DNA from: Astrothelium macrocarpum
Taxonomy: Eukaryota; Ascomycota; Dothideomycetes; Trypetheliales; Trypetheliaceae
DNA length: 64,000 nucleotides
NCBI GenBank assembly: GCA_021030915.1
Contig: JAGEMR010000001.1
Coordinates: forward strand, 310,001-374,000
Direction of reading: 5' to 3'
A model generated the notes under the pieces. It ran no database searches and had not been told where the DNA came from. It saw only the letters and a program-made list of their open reading frames with translations. The position numbers were made by a program, and so were the translations under genes. Below are positions 54,280 through 64,000 of the stretch, in pieces (the stretch's first letter is position 1; every line of letters begins with the position of its first letter).

Positions 54280-57190
54280 GTCTTTCTTAGAGCTCCAAAA
54301 AATAACGCAGTTTCTGTCAGAATGCGTCACCGATCCTGCAGCCAAAGGGCCGGGGGAAAAGCCGTCATGGACTACCCGCGGCCGGACCCAGATTTAAGCT
54401 TTAAAACCTTTCAGAACGAGCGACAGAATACGAAAGAAGGAAGGAAACAGAGTTGCGCGATAGAACAACGGCTCGAACAATAGATTGATGGCATGCGTAG
54501 AAGAAATATGAAATACTCCCTGGTCTGTGGATGCCATCATGATTTTGGCGTCATTGCATGCACATCTAGGCGGGCCAGGCTAAAGGACGTAGCCGCATTC
54601 AGCTCAACACCGACAGACGGGAAGCTTTGGGTTCGTCGCAAACCCCAGTTCGCCCTGCTTGTAAGAGGCTTGTCAGGAGGCGCCATGTACGGAGTATGGA
54701 CGGTGTGACTTGTCACCTCAGTGGCCGATAGCTGGCGATGTTAGAAGTTGTGCGCATTGTGGGCGCAACAGATCAAACAGGCATGAAAGTTAAAAAAAAA
54801 ACGGACAGGGTTGGTGCCGGGGGATGAAGGAGAGTGCCTGGGACCCAGAGATCTGTGATGAACCATGCCAACAAAAAGGCTTGATCATCCTGGAACGTCA
54901 GCGCGGGAAGAGTCCACTGAGACGAATACTAAGACCCAATGAGAGAACTCGGTGCCTGGTGGCTGCAACTTTCGCGTGCAAAAAGTAATTAAAGCAACGT
55001 CATTCTGCTGGCGCCACAGACCCATTCGCCGATGATGATTCCGTAGCCTTTAAAGCCACGATATTGAGTTGAATTGCGGTGGCATGGGGTAATATATCTT
55101 TGCGGTATGGAGGGTGTTCTCCAGAAATACGTACTGGTTCTGTGACAGCAAAAGCCTAATTGCTACCTCGTCTTCAGACTGGGCGAGTCCTGTGTATTTT
55201 ATGGTACGAAGTTCCTCCTTTCCAACATCAACAGTGTTTGCTGAGAATCATTTCAAGATCCAGCACGCGCCTTCACATTAGTCTGATGTAAAAGCCGCTA
55301 GTGAGGCCTGACTCGAGAATGAAGTGCAAGCATGTACCATATCCTTGCATCAGTCCCTACGGCTCGTCCCACGCAAAGCTTTAGATCTTAGTAGCGTTTC
55401 GACTGCCCCTTGTTGTGCAGGAAGAGCGAGATTGATCTCGCATGCACGTATTTATTCAGCCTTTACTTTATCTTCAGCAGTCCCGGTATCGAGTCACAAG
55501 CCTGTCAAATGAATCTCTGGGAATATCGATTGCAATATTCCTTACATGTCGGAGATATATGTAAACTCAGATTAGGAGAAGCTTAAAGTCTAAAGTTCTG
55601 CTATAATGCTTGTTATATTGCGTGTTCATATAGTCTAAATGCGCGAGGACGTAGCATGGTTATTTGGGATACTTTCGCATTCAGCTTTCCGAAGGCAAGA
55701 GCCAGTATGCCTTGCCTTGTTTTCGAATTTGAGGGACCTCCGATGCGATTTATTATCGTTGACTATCGGACCGGCTACGAAGTATATTTTGGATAGCTGT
55801 ATTGCTCAGTAGTTGAGCACATGTCTCTTGAATTCTTTTACTATTTGTACCATCTTCAAAATCCCCAAATTTATGGTCACCACCGCTTGGGAGATATCTG
55901 GGTGTTCCTCTACCTTTTGCACCATGTACCCACAGCTAATTCACCGAATTCGAATAACTCCGCGTGATTCCAAAGAACATCGAGTCGAAAGACTCTTTGG
56001 AGAACTTGCTTTGTAACTCTTTGGTTTGCCTTTACTGCAATTGTTTCCTTGTCCCCTTCTCCAAGGTTTCAACTTCAATTTGAGCATTCCGAATCGACTT
56101 GGAAATGTATGAATTACCAAGTGCCAAAGATCGTTACTAAAAAAGATGCTTCCATTAGAAAATCAACGGACAAACAATGAAACGATTTTGTGAACAGAAA
56201 TTGATTCCGCGGTTCCAAGGATAACAATCAGAAATCATGCACAGGACCCTCTTCAAGTCGCAACTTTGACAATGGCAGAAAGAGCAAAAACACAGCTATC
56301 ATGCGTTACCAATGGTATACCTTAACTATCCTCGCTTCTCACTCGCGTATCTCTCAATCGTATTCGTGAGTGGCAATCTCACGGAGCCGATCGCTGGATT
56401 CGGGATGCTCAAAAGATTGGTTGCTTGATCAGAAGATCTCTCGGCTGGTAGCCACCTTTAAACGCTCAACCTGGGTGTGCCGGCAATATCAGCGGTTTGC
56501 AATGAGGAATGTCACAAATCGCAAATGATACAAATTCCGATATATATGTTAGGGATGATCCCAATCATGTTAAACATCACAATCCTTGGGCGTCTCTTGA
56601 TGAAGGGCCTCCCATTTCTAATGGCCCAAAATTTCATTGGGATCTTCCCCTGTGTACGAACTGCCAATTTCAATATTTGTTGCCCATGCTTTGTTCTTAT
56701 TGCAACCTCTGATGGTGACTCGGTCAATGCCCATATAATCATCGGTTTGCACTGCCAAAGAGAGACGAAATACAGGGAGGGTCCTTTGCCGACCAAAATC
56801 CCGGAGATCCTAAACTGCAAACGTTACGGCAACGAGAAGTTACAGTATTAGAAAATTGATAAAGCTAACATTTATTTGCTCTCCTCAAGAAAATTTGGGC
56901 AGACATTTTAATTGCGCTGTTGCACAAATAACGGGAATCGTGAAGAGCGTTGTCACAAAAACCGGGCTGAGGCGGTGACGAAAGAAAAGGGGGACGTGAA
57001 ATAGAGTTTCGCTCGATGCCGATCCTGGTGTGGTGGAGACAACGTTGACTGGTTCCATGGTCTATACCTTCCTGACGGCGGGAACCAAAAGTTCTTGAGC
57101 AGTTCTGTTACTCAAAGCTCTCGCAACTGGTGCAACTTTTGCGATTGCTTAGCTCATCCTTTTCTTTTCAGCCAAAGCGCCCCAATTCTG
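54280..57190. other. Gene-poor divergent region of 2.9 kb
   Basis: Longest gap in the window, between the RGS-LOV start and the Ser-rich protein start. It contains an A-run at about 54792-54801 and AT-rich stretches from about 55550 to 56900. Short frames at 55324-55512, 55813-56016 and 56477-56851 show no domain or codon pattern. It may hold large regulatory regions, a non-coding RNA or a decayed element; nothing can be named. Confidence 0.4.
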
Positions 57191-59880
57191 ATGCAATCTT
57201 CTCGCCGCGTCAAGCTCGAAAGTCTGACTTTAGCCTCCTCCTATTATGACTGCGCAAAGCCTTCCATATCGTCTCCGACACTCACCAATCCAGACATGAT
57301 TCTACCCAATGGCAACAACTCCCTGCCCGACCAAGCGGTTGCTCCTTCATCCCCGCCGGTTCGCCTCAGAGCTGTCCCAAAGTCGTCGCAAGCCCGAGAC
57401 CACAGAAGACAGCGATTGAGCCGCGAAATTCTACGCGATAGCGATGCCGACGTCGCATCTACCAGAGCGCGCAAAAGATTGAGCGCAAAAGCGTCAGCGC
57501 CTGCGTTGAAAACCCAAGATTCGTTTGAGATGGCCAAGAAAAGACTGTCTGTGGAGAGGAAATGGAGCGACGGTTCTGCAGAGTCTATAAACAGCGAGGT
57601 GCTTGAACAGATGAGATGGCCTCCTGTAGATAATGTCAATGGAGAGAATTTGGATGAAGACGAATACGGCGACCGGAAAAGCACAATAGAAGATGATGAA
57701 GCAGTGGAAGAGCACGTTGAGGATGAGGACGATCCGTACTCAAGCATGAGTAGGAGAGCTGAAATCATTCTTGCAAATGCAAAGAAGCGACTCAACGTGA
57801 GTACTTCCGACTCCACTTGGATTTTCATTAAAGCAATACTAACTGCAAATGCGATCAGCTGATGGAAGGCAATCTGAGAGGTGCTAGAACTTCACTAAAG
57901 TCTCCAACGCCAAATTTCATGGATCGATTCAGCATAGAATCTGGCAATGGTTCCAAATTTGCCAACTCTTTCTCTGCGGGAGAAGGACGGATACACTCGT
58001 CTCTTGGGTTTTCCCCAGCGCATAATCACGATGGCTTGATGCGAGGTCCGTCATCTCCCAATTCTGGAAGTCCAGGTCATGCAAGAAATTTCAGCGAATC
58101 GCATGCCCCTGTTCGCAGTCTATCATTGTCGACTCGATCAAGAGGAAACTCACAATCATTCACCACTAATCGGAACGGAATATCTCCCTCTTTTCTGCAA
58201 ACGAAGCCTCTTAGGGGAACACGTAGTTCGGAAGGATTGAGAGATGGCAGGAGCCTCCACCATCCCTTGCATAAACCTTCCCTCGAGTGGTCATCTCCTG
58301 TAAGCCTGGACACACTACCAGAGGACGAAAGCGCCAGTAGGCCAAGCGATACTAGAAAGGCAAATGAACAGAGTTTGCTACGTTCATCGTCTACAGCCAA
58401 TGATTTGCGCAATCAAATGCACGTATTGAAGGGTCGCATATCGTCGCTTCGTGAACGTACAATCGAGGATAATCGCAGGCGACGGAGCATGCAAAGCACA
58501 CGAATCCCAAGTCCCTTCACTGATGCCGAAGCATGGTATACTGGCGCAGAGACATACAAAGGCCAACCAATCAACACGGATGCAGGTGTTGGTTACAGCC
58601 CAACTGAGCAAGTTAATGGAAATGATCTCGAACATTCACTCCACCACCGTGCGGCTCTTGATCCTTCACTTGAAGAGGGTAGCACACCAGATCCGCATTA
58701 TTCCAACCCATATAGCTCGTTGCCTGTTGACCCTCGTCTAGGTGGAGCAACACAGCAAATGCAATCTCAGTTTAGTGTGGAGGAGAAGGAACTCAACTCA
58801 GACATGATGACGCCAAGGGATGAAGTCCATGCACGTGCTCCCAGCACCACAGGCGAAAGTACATACGAAGATGCCGAAGAGAAAAACTTCGGCCAGTCCG
58901 ATGGGGCTGATGAGGGTGAAAATTTTCAGTCAAGCTACTTTGACGATTATGACGGAGAAGTCGAAGAACCTCGAACTGCTACCAAAGCGAGCTTCAACCT
59001 TGGAGACAGTGAGACAGATGGAAGTGGACGAGACCAATTACATTCTGAGCGCCATGAGGATCGTGCTGATGCTTTCGATTATGAACATTTTTTCCTACAC
59101 AGCTCCATGGGATCAATGAGCCGTGGACGGAGGTCTAGTCAAAGCTCGAACGAGTCTATAGAGACGACAAAAGGACCAGTTGCCGAAGATCAGTCGGAGG
59201 CCCAAGCCTCTGGAGGAGTGCCAGAAACCCCACAGGCTTTACGAGACATTGAATCTCGCATCCAGCATAACCGCAAGCAAAGTGATTCGTCCATTTCGAC
59301 AATGGCCACATTTGCAACCGCAACAGAAGGCAATAGCACACCAGCCATGGAAAAGGACGAAGACGATGTCTTACCAATAATGACTTCTGATCTCCAGATA
59401 TCATCAAACAACATGACTACTTACGACAATCTCCCTATCCCATTGCCTAGTCTTGAAGTCCGCGCAGATTCCGGCGTCGGGATTCAGACGCGTGATGGCT
59501 ATAGCCAGCAGTCTTCTCCAAGTGTGAACAATTCTCAAAGCCCAGCTGATTCAACCCCGACGGCGAGCCTACGGAATCGATCCACGTCTGGCTCTTACCC
59601 GTCTTCCAACTCTACCAAATCTCGTTCTGGCTCTAGCTCTAAACTCTGGTTCTCCCCAGTCGTCACACCAGTTGTGAACTCCTTGCTCACCAGTACGCGG
59701 CCCGCCATCAAACTTGGCAAGCGCGATCAAACCAACGTCAGGATTCTCATCGAGAGCCTGCGAGAGGTCTGTCTGAGGTTAGCCGAAGGGGGAGAAGACG
59801 AGGAGGAGACAAGGGAGTGGAGACGGAGGATCGAAGAAGCGAGAATGGTATTGGATGGCAGATCAAGGCCTCGAATTTAG
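57191..59880 (+). CDS. Serine-rich conserved fungal protein with coiled-coil segment
   Basis: Exons 57191-57796 and 57859-59880 encode about 875 residues if translation starts at MQSSRRVKLESLTLAS; the open frame extends upstream without a better start, and MILPNGNNSL at 57296 is an alternative. The middle of exon 1 (RDHRRQRLSREILRDSDADV, TRARKRLSAKASAP, DSFEMAKKRLSVERKW) and the junction SRRAEIILANAKKRLN/LMEGNLRGARTSL are charged, helical and look most conserved. A second helix, SSTANDLRNQMHVLKGRISSLRERTIEDNRRRR, predicts a coiled coil. Most of the rest is Ser/Asn/Glu-rich and disordered with many possible phosphosites. The C-terminal 60 residues (RILIESLREVCLRLAEGGEDEEETREWRRRIEEARMVL) form another helix. 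The intron is 62 nt. I do not know its function; cortical or cytoskeletal scaffolds often look like this, but that is a guess. Confidence 0.76.
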
Positions 59881-61396
59881 TTGTCATCGCGTCGCTGTCA
59901 TTTCATCCCTCGGGTGTCAGAGCCATTTTTGCAGATGCAAATTTGGTTGTCATCTTCCCTAATATAGTAACTATCATTCTATTCGCAGAACAATCTTAGG
60001 AGACGAGTTTTGGGTGATATAGAACGGTGGGGATACGTAGATATTGTGTATCATTGTATCATAGCCACAAATACTTAATTATTAGAGGTGAAAGTTTTTT
60101 TTCTTGACTGACTTGTCCTACATATGGATTCACGCTTCTGTATGTCTGATGAGCTGGTTAGGCTCCACTGCGTTGCCACTAGGCATATGCCCAAACTCCA
60201 CGATTGCACTGTGGGAAGAGAAGATAGCACAAACCAGACACCTTGCTCTAACGTCTCAACATATGTTCCAAGTAGCTGGGTAGTAGATCCAACAAGCCCA
60301 GATAGCTGTCTAGTTTTCTGCTGGTCATTGTTGTCATTTTAACAATTTTCATCTGTGGGTCTTCCCATCTTAATGCGCAACAGCCACTTCCGAATAAAAG
60401 ACATTTGAGGCACCTTGCGCGTGATTAACCCCGCTCATTGGTTATGACGCCTCCGCCTGTCACGGTTGTGGTGGGCACTATGAAATAGTGGATGTGCCAA
60501 AGACCGGTAGCCTATTCGTCCGACACATCCAGTGCAGGATGGCCAACTGAGTCCAGAACCGCGAATGGTTACCCATCGTCCTTGATGCAGATGTGCGGTG
60601 AACATTTTACGGATACTATCTTCATCGTGACGACGGAGTCGACTTAACGAGGGAAAGCCCTGCATACAATGCAGGCATTCCAGCGCGGCAACGCTACGGC
60701 AGCTGATGTGCGATGCACAGTAAATCTCTTCCTCCCGACTCGACTCTTCCCGTTGGATGTCGAGACCTCAACCCTTCTCTATAAGAGTAGGGAGAATTGG
60801 TGGAAATGATGGTAGGTATCAGCTGAGGTTTCCCCCTTGGATTCGTGAGCCAGTTCTGCCGAGGGGGATCCAAGGCAAAGGCGAAATTCCGATCCCAGCC
60901 AATGTAGGGGGCGGAGGTTGTGTATCGATTACCGGTATCACTCGCCAACTGCCAATCGGGGCGCGCGATACACACTCCCTGAATTGCCCTTTTGCACTAG
61001 CTGACGCTCGGCCGAAACGTGAAAGGCTCTCTCTCAGCTCCCGTCCCTTTCGAGATCAGGCCTAGCAGCAAACTTTTGGGCCGGCAATTTGGACCAAAAC
61101 TGTGGTACACATCCGCTGCCCTGGTCTTGTGACAGAAGCTTGACCCTCCTGGTTGATCCCTTTGGACAACGTCTCGCTCCCAGCTTTTACCCTGTTTCAC
61201 TGCCAACAGCCACAGCAATCCACTGTACCTCTATCGCCGACCCAGATCTTGCGCTTCAGGAGGCAATTGACTGCCTTCACCTTATCCTTGTACTTTTCAT
61301 TTTTGATTAAACAGTCTCTCGCTACTCTCCGTCTATTGCGTCTTCCAATGCGTAAAGCAATATCCTTTTCGCAATCCGCTCGATCAAACACCAACA
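59881..61396. promoter_or_regulatory. Intergenic region before the Trp/Lys repeat gene
   Basis: 1.5 kb. A short inverted repeat (ctgcatacaatgcag) lies near 60660-60675. From about 61100 the + strand is CT-rich, consistent with a leader. No frame in the region shows family features. Confidence 0.35.
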
Positions 61397-64000
61397 ATGG
61401 CCGCAGCAGCCGTATACGCAACGCATTTTGTCGAAGAAGCAGTCGCCGAGGATCAGCGAGAGACCACACGATGGAAGATTGGGTCGGATAACGCGCTTTT
61501 CAAAGGTTCACAGGACTTTGATGAGCTCCTTAATTTACGACAGATGTACCAACCAGTGGACGAATACCGCCGAATAGTACCATCGCAAGATTACAAACTC
61601 TTAGATATATCCGTCAACGGCGGAGCTGGAAGATTTGCTAATGTCGATATAATAAAGGAAGATTTCCAAGTTACACAAAATCTCCAAAGGATAGACAGCC
61701 CTTTGCGCGACTTCGACATTCTCCATAAGCTCCAATCTCTAGGCGCATCTTCACCAACCTCAATTCCGACTTTGTTCGACCCGCCACCACCATACAACGA
61801 CTGTGTCTCTGACATACCTCCCGACTACACCACTACTAAGGATCTGGCAACGCAGAACCTCAGCTTCGCTCGCCTCCCACCTCCACCCTATACTCCTCTT
61901 GACCATTCAAAGGATGCATCGCTCATATCAGATCCCATTTCCAGACCTACCATAGACTTCTCTGCCTCTTACAATGTCCGTCAGCATGCTGGCAAGAAGG
62001 CGAAACAAGCAGCAAAACAAGCTCAAAAGAATAAATGGGCTGACGAAGATGAAGGAAATGCAGGGCAAGCTGGAGGCGATGGAGGCGATCAGAATGGTGA
62101 CGCCGGAGCTGGAGGTAACGGTGGGGGTGCTGGTGGAGGAGGAGGTGGCGGCGATGGTGGAGGCGATGATGGGTGGGACGATGTTGGCGCTGGGAAGGGA
62201 AAGAAAGGCAAGAAGAATAAGAAGAAGAATGCCTTAGCTTGGGAAGATGATGAGGACGAACAGAAGAAGAAGGAAGAAGAAGAAACTCAAAAGGCAAAGG
62301 GAGACGCTACTGCAAATGTCTGGGGTGACGAACCTCCAAATGGCGGTGCGAGCGCGGCCGATGGCCCAGATACTAACCCTGATGACGAATGGGGGGCTTT
62401 TACAGCTGCAGGTGGCAAGAAGAACAAGAAGAAGAACAAGAAGGTATAGTGCAATTTATTTTGGTTGCGTAATGCTGGTTTTGTAATGCAGTTCAACTTG
62501 GGGCCTGCATGCGATTCAGCTTCTCAAATTAGAAATTAGCGCTAATGTTACCTTGAAGGGGGCCGATCCGCCTCCGCAGACCGTCCAACCGAGCGAACCT
62601 GAGATGACCTTTGATAACATTGATCTCAACGATACTGGCGGATCTGCTCCACAGTTAGACTTGAATTTTGGTGTCAATGATAAGGACACCAAGTCTTCGG
62701 GCTTTGGATTCGGCGGAGGTTGGGGATCGTGGGGCACATCAAATGCCAGCAAAGGTTGGGGGTTCTCGAATCTCGATAATACTCAGAACCAAAGCGACAA
62801 CTTGCAGTTTGATTCAGCTTGGGGCTTTGGTAGTGGAAAGAAAGAAAAGGATAAAACCAAGACGAAGGATAATTTCGATTTCGACTTTGGCAATCTTGGC
62901 GGAGGTGTTGACGGAAGCGGTGATCTTGGGACTGGCGCTGTCGAAACAAAACCAGATAATGAATGGGGTGACTTTACACCGGCGAACAAAAAGGACAAGA
63001 AAAAGAAGAAAGGAGGCAACAGTGAAGAAGTGACTGCCCAGCCCGCTGTTGTCGATGTTCCTGTGATACCCGAAGCTTCTAATGCAGAGTTTGATGATTG
63101 GGCCACATGGGGCACGGCAAGCAACAAGAATAACAAGAAGAAAAAGAAGGGCGGTATAGAAGAGATACCATCTGTTCCTCCACCCCCACCAGCTGCACCA
63201 ATAGAAGAGAAGCAGGAAGAGAAAAAGGAAGAGGAAGATATTTGGGCCAATTTTGGGTTGAACAAGAACAAGAAGAAGGGCAAGAAAAATGACCCAGAAC
63301 CGGCTCCCGAGCCAGCTGTCGAGGCCCCCAAAGCGCCAGAGCAAACTGCCACAGATGACTGGTCCTTTGGCACATCCAAGAAGGACAAGAAGAAAAGCAA
63401 AAAGGGTGAACCTGACCCAGTACCCGACCCTGTGCAAGAGCCTGCCAAAGATCTAGATGCTGCGGCTGCTGATGACATCTGGTCTTTCTCCACATCTAAG
63501 AAGGACAAGAAGAACAAGAAGAAAACTGACCCTGATCCAACACCTGAGATAGTACCAGAGCCTTCGCAAGACCCAGAACCCTCGGCTATTGACGACAGTT
63601 GGGGCTTCAGCACGTCGAAGAAAGACAAGAAGAAGACCAAGAAGGGCGAACCCGACCCAATACCTGAGATAGCACCAGAGCCTTCGAATGATATAGAGTC
63701 CTTTGCTGTTGACGACAGTTGGGGCTTTAGCACGTCCAAGAAAGACAAGAAGAAGAAAAAGGGGGACCCCGACCCATTACTAGAGCCTGTACCAGAGCCT
63801 CCGAAAGATCCAGAACCCCCGGCTGTTGACGATGGCTGGGGCTTTAGCACGTCTAAGAAGGACAAGAAGAAGAAAAAGGGAGAGCCCGACCCATTACCAG
63901 AGCTTGCGCCAGAGCCTCCGAAAGACCCAGAACCCTCAGCTTTTGATGACAGTTGGGGCGTCAGCGCATCCAAGAAAGACAAGAAGAAGAATAAAAAAGC
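61397..64000 (+). CDS. Protein of tandem acidic-Trp/Lys modules, cut by the right edge
   Basis: Exon 1 61397-62443 and exon 2 from 62559 run past the window end (at least 829 residues). The start MAAAAVYATHFVEEAV has good context (caacaATGG). Residues 1-160 look folded: TRWKIGSDNALFKGSQDFDELLNLRQMYQPVDEYRRIVPSQDYKLLDI, then two proline-rich PPPPYNDC/PPPPYTPL motifs. A Gly-rich run follows (near 62100-62180). The rest is built of modules in which an acidic pair precedes a single Trp (DDGWDD, DDEWGAF, DNEWGDF, FDDWATWG, EDIWANFG, DDWSFGTS, DDSWGFSTS) and a lysine-rich tail (KKDKKKKK) follows. From about 63354 the modules become regular, 39-40 residues each, with EPDPxPE linkers. The intron 62444-62558 joins KKNKK to GADPPPQTV in frame and has a gctaat branch. 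The 62559-64000 part carries W, G and K clusters resembling GW/WG proteins. No function is known to me. Confidence 0.75.
63354..64000 (+). repeat. Coding tandem repeat, 117/120-bp period
   Basis: Copies begin at about 63354, 63471, 63591, 63711, 63828 and 63945, spaced 117, 120, 120, 117 and 117 bp. Each encodes an acidic pair, Trp, Gly/Ser-Phe, STSKKDKKK and an EPDP-type linker. Two looser copies precede (63093, 63234). The array continues beyond the window. Confidence 0.9.

Noticed and set aside
56477..56851. 124-codon + frame and overlapping 102-codon - frame in the gene-poor gap
   Set aside because: AT-rich, no recognised motif on either strand; cannot tell a small gene from noise, so not called.
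60435..60975. Two - strand frames (76 and 93 codons) before the Trp/Lys repeat gene
   Set aside because: No domain, no joinable splice pair found, and they face the leader of the + strand gene.
62783..63982. Antisense frame of 399 codons opposite the Trp/Lys repeat
   Set aside because: Repetition of Ser/Phe/Gly strings is simply the complement of the lysine-rich repeat; no start context or splice logic.

Overview
The window looks like nuclear DNA of a filamentous ascomycete (Pezizomycotina). Genes are closely packed on both strands. Most are split by short GT-AG introns of roughly 45-130 nt with CTAAC/CTGAC-like branch sites. The gene set includes Zn2Cys6 regulators, an RGS-LOV photoreceptor, a branched-chain keto-acid dehydrogenase E2, TIM54, CMC4, a Nup84/Nup107 nucleoporin and a PMC1-type Ca2+-ATPase. 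An RGS-LOV protein of the Botrytis BcLOV4 type would fit a leotiomycete or relative, but the species cannot be fixed from the sequence. I see no rRNA, convincing tRNA, CRISPR array or intact transposon.

Layout. 1-6.2 kb: 5' exons of a GH13 alpha-glucosidase running off the left edge (-), then an aldo-keto reductase, a small DUF6699-like protein and a FAD oxidoreductase (all +). 6.8-17.3 kb: SCY1-like pseudokinase (-), mitochondrial branched-chain aminotransferase (+), a fused succinyl-CoA ligase alpha/beta protein (-), a small charged protein (+), SUMO/SMT3 (-) and CMC4 (+). 17.8-27.1 kb: Nup84/Nup107 and an intronless vacuolar Ca2+-ATPase (+). 28.4-38.4 kb: an HD-domain cyanamide-hydratase-like protein and a conserved fungal protein with a GC-rich 3' half (+), a transcription factor carrying C2H2, Zn2Cys6 and further Cys/His modules (-), and a tocopherol-cyclase-like protein (+). 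38.5-49.4 kb: a proline-rich hypothetical protein and BCKDH E2 (-), a secreted Cys-rich protein and a sugar transporter (+), and a Zn2Cys6 regulator convergent with the transporter (-). 50.2-64 kb: TIM54 and RGS-LOV (-), a 2.9-kb gene-poor gap, a serine-rich coiled protein (+) and a protein of tandem Trp/Lys modules (+) running off the right edge.

How genes may work together. BCAT and BCKDH E2 are successive steps of Leu/Ile/Val breakdown, and valine/isoleucine carbon enters the TCA cycle at succinyl-CoA, the metabolite handled by the ligase family of the fusion protein beside BCAT. TIM54 and CMC4 serve mitochondrial biogenesis. The transporter and the adjacent zinc-cluster factor could form a sugar-uptake/regulator pair. 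Otherwise the region reads as ordinary core chromosome. The most unusual items are the succinyl-CoA ligase fusion with a presequence-like linker, the Trp/Lys repeat protein at the right edge, the three-module transcription factor and the RGS-LOV photoreceptor with a changed LOV motif.

Exon boundaries were read by eye from splice signals, frame continuity and family conservation; no alignment or RNA evidence was available.
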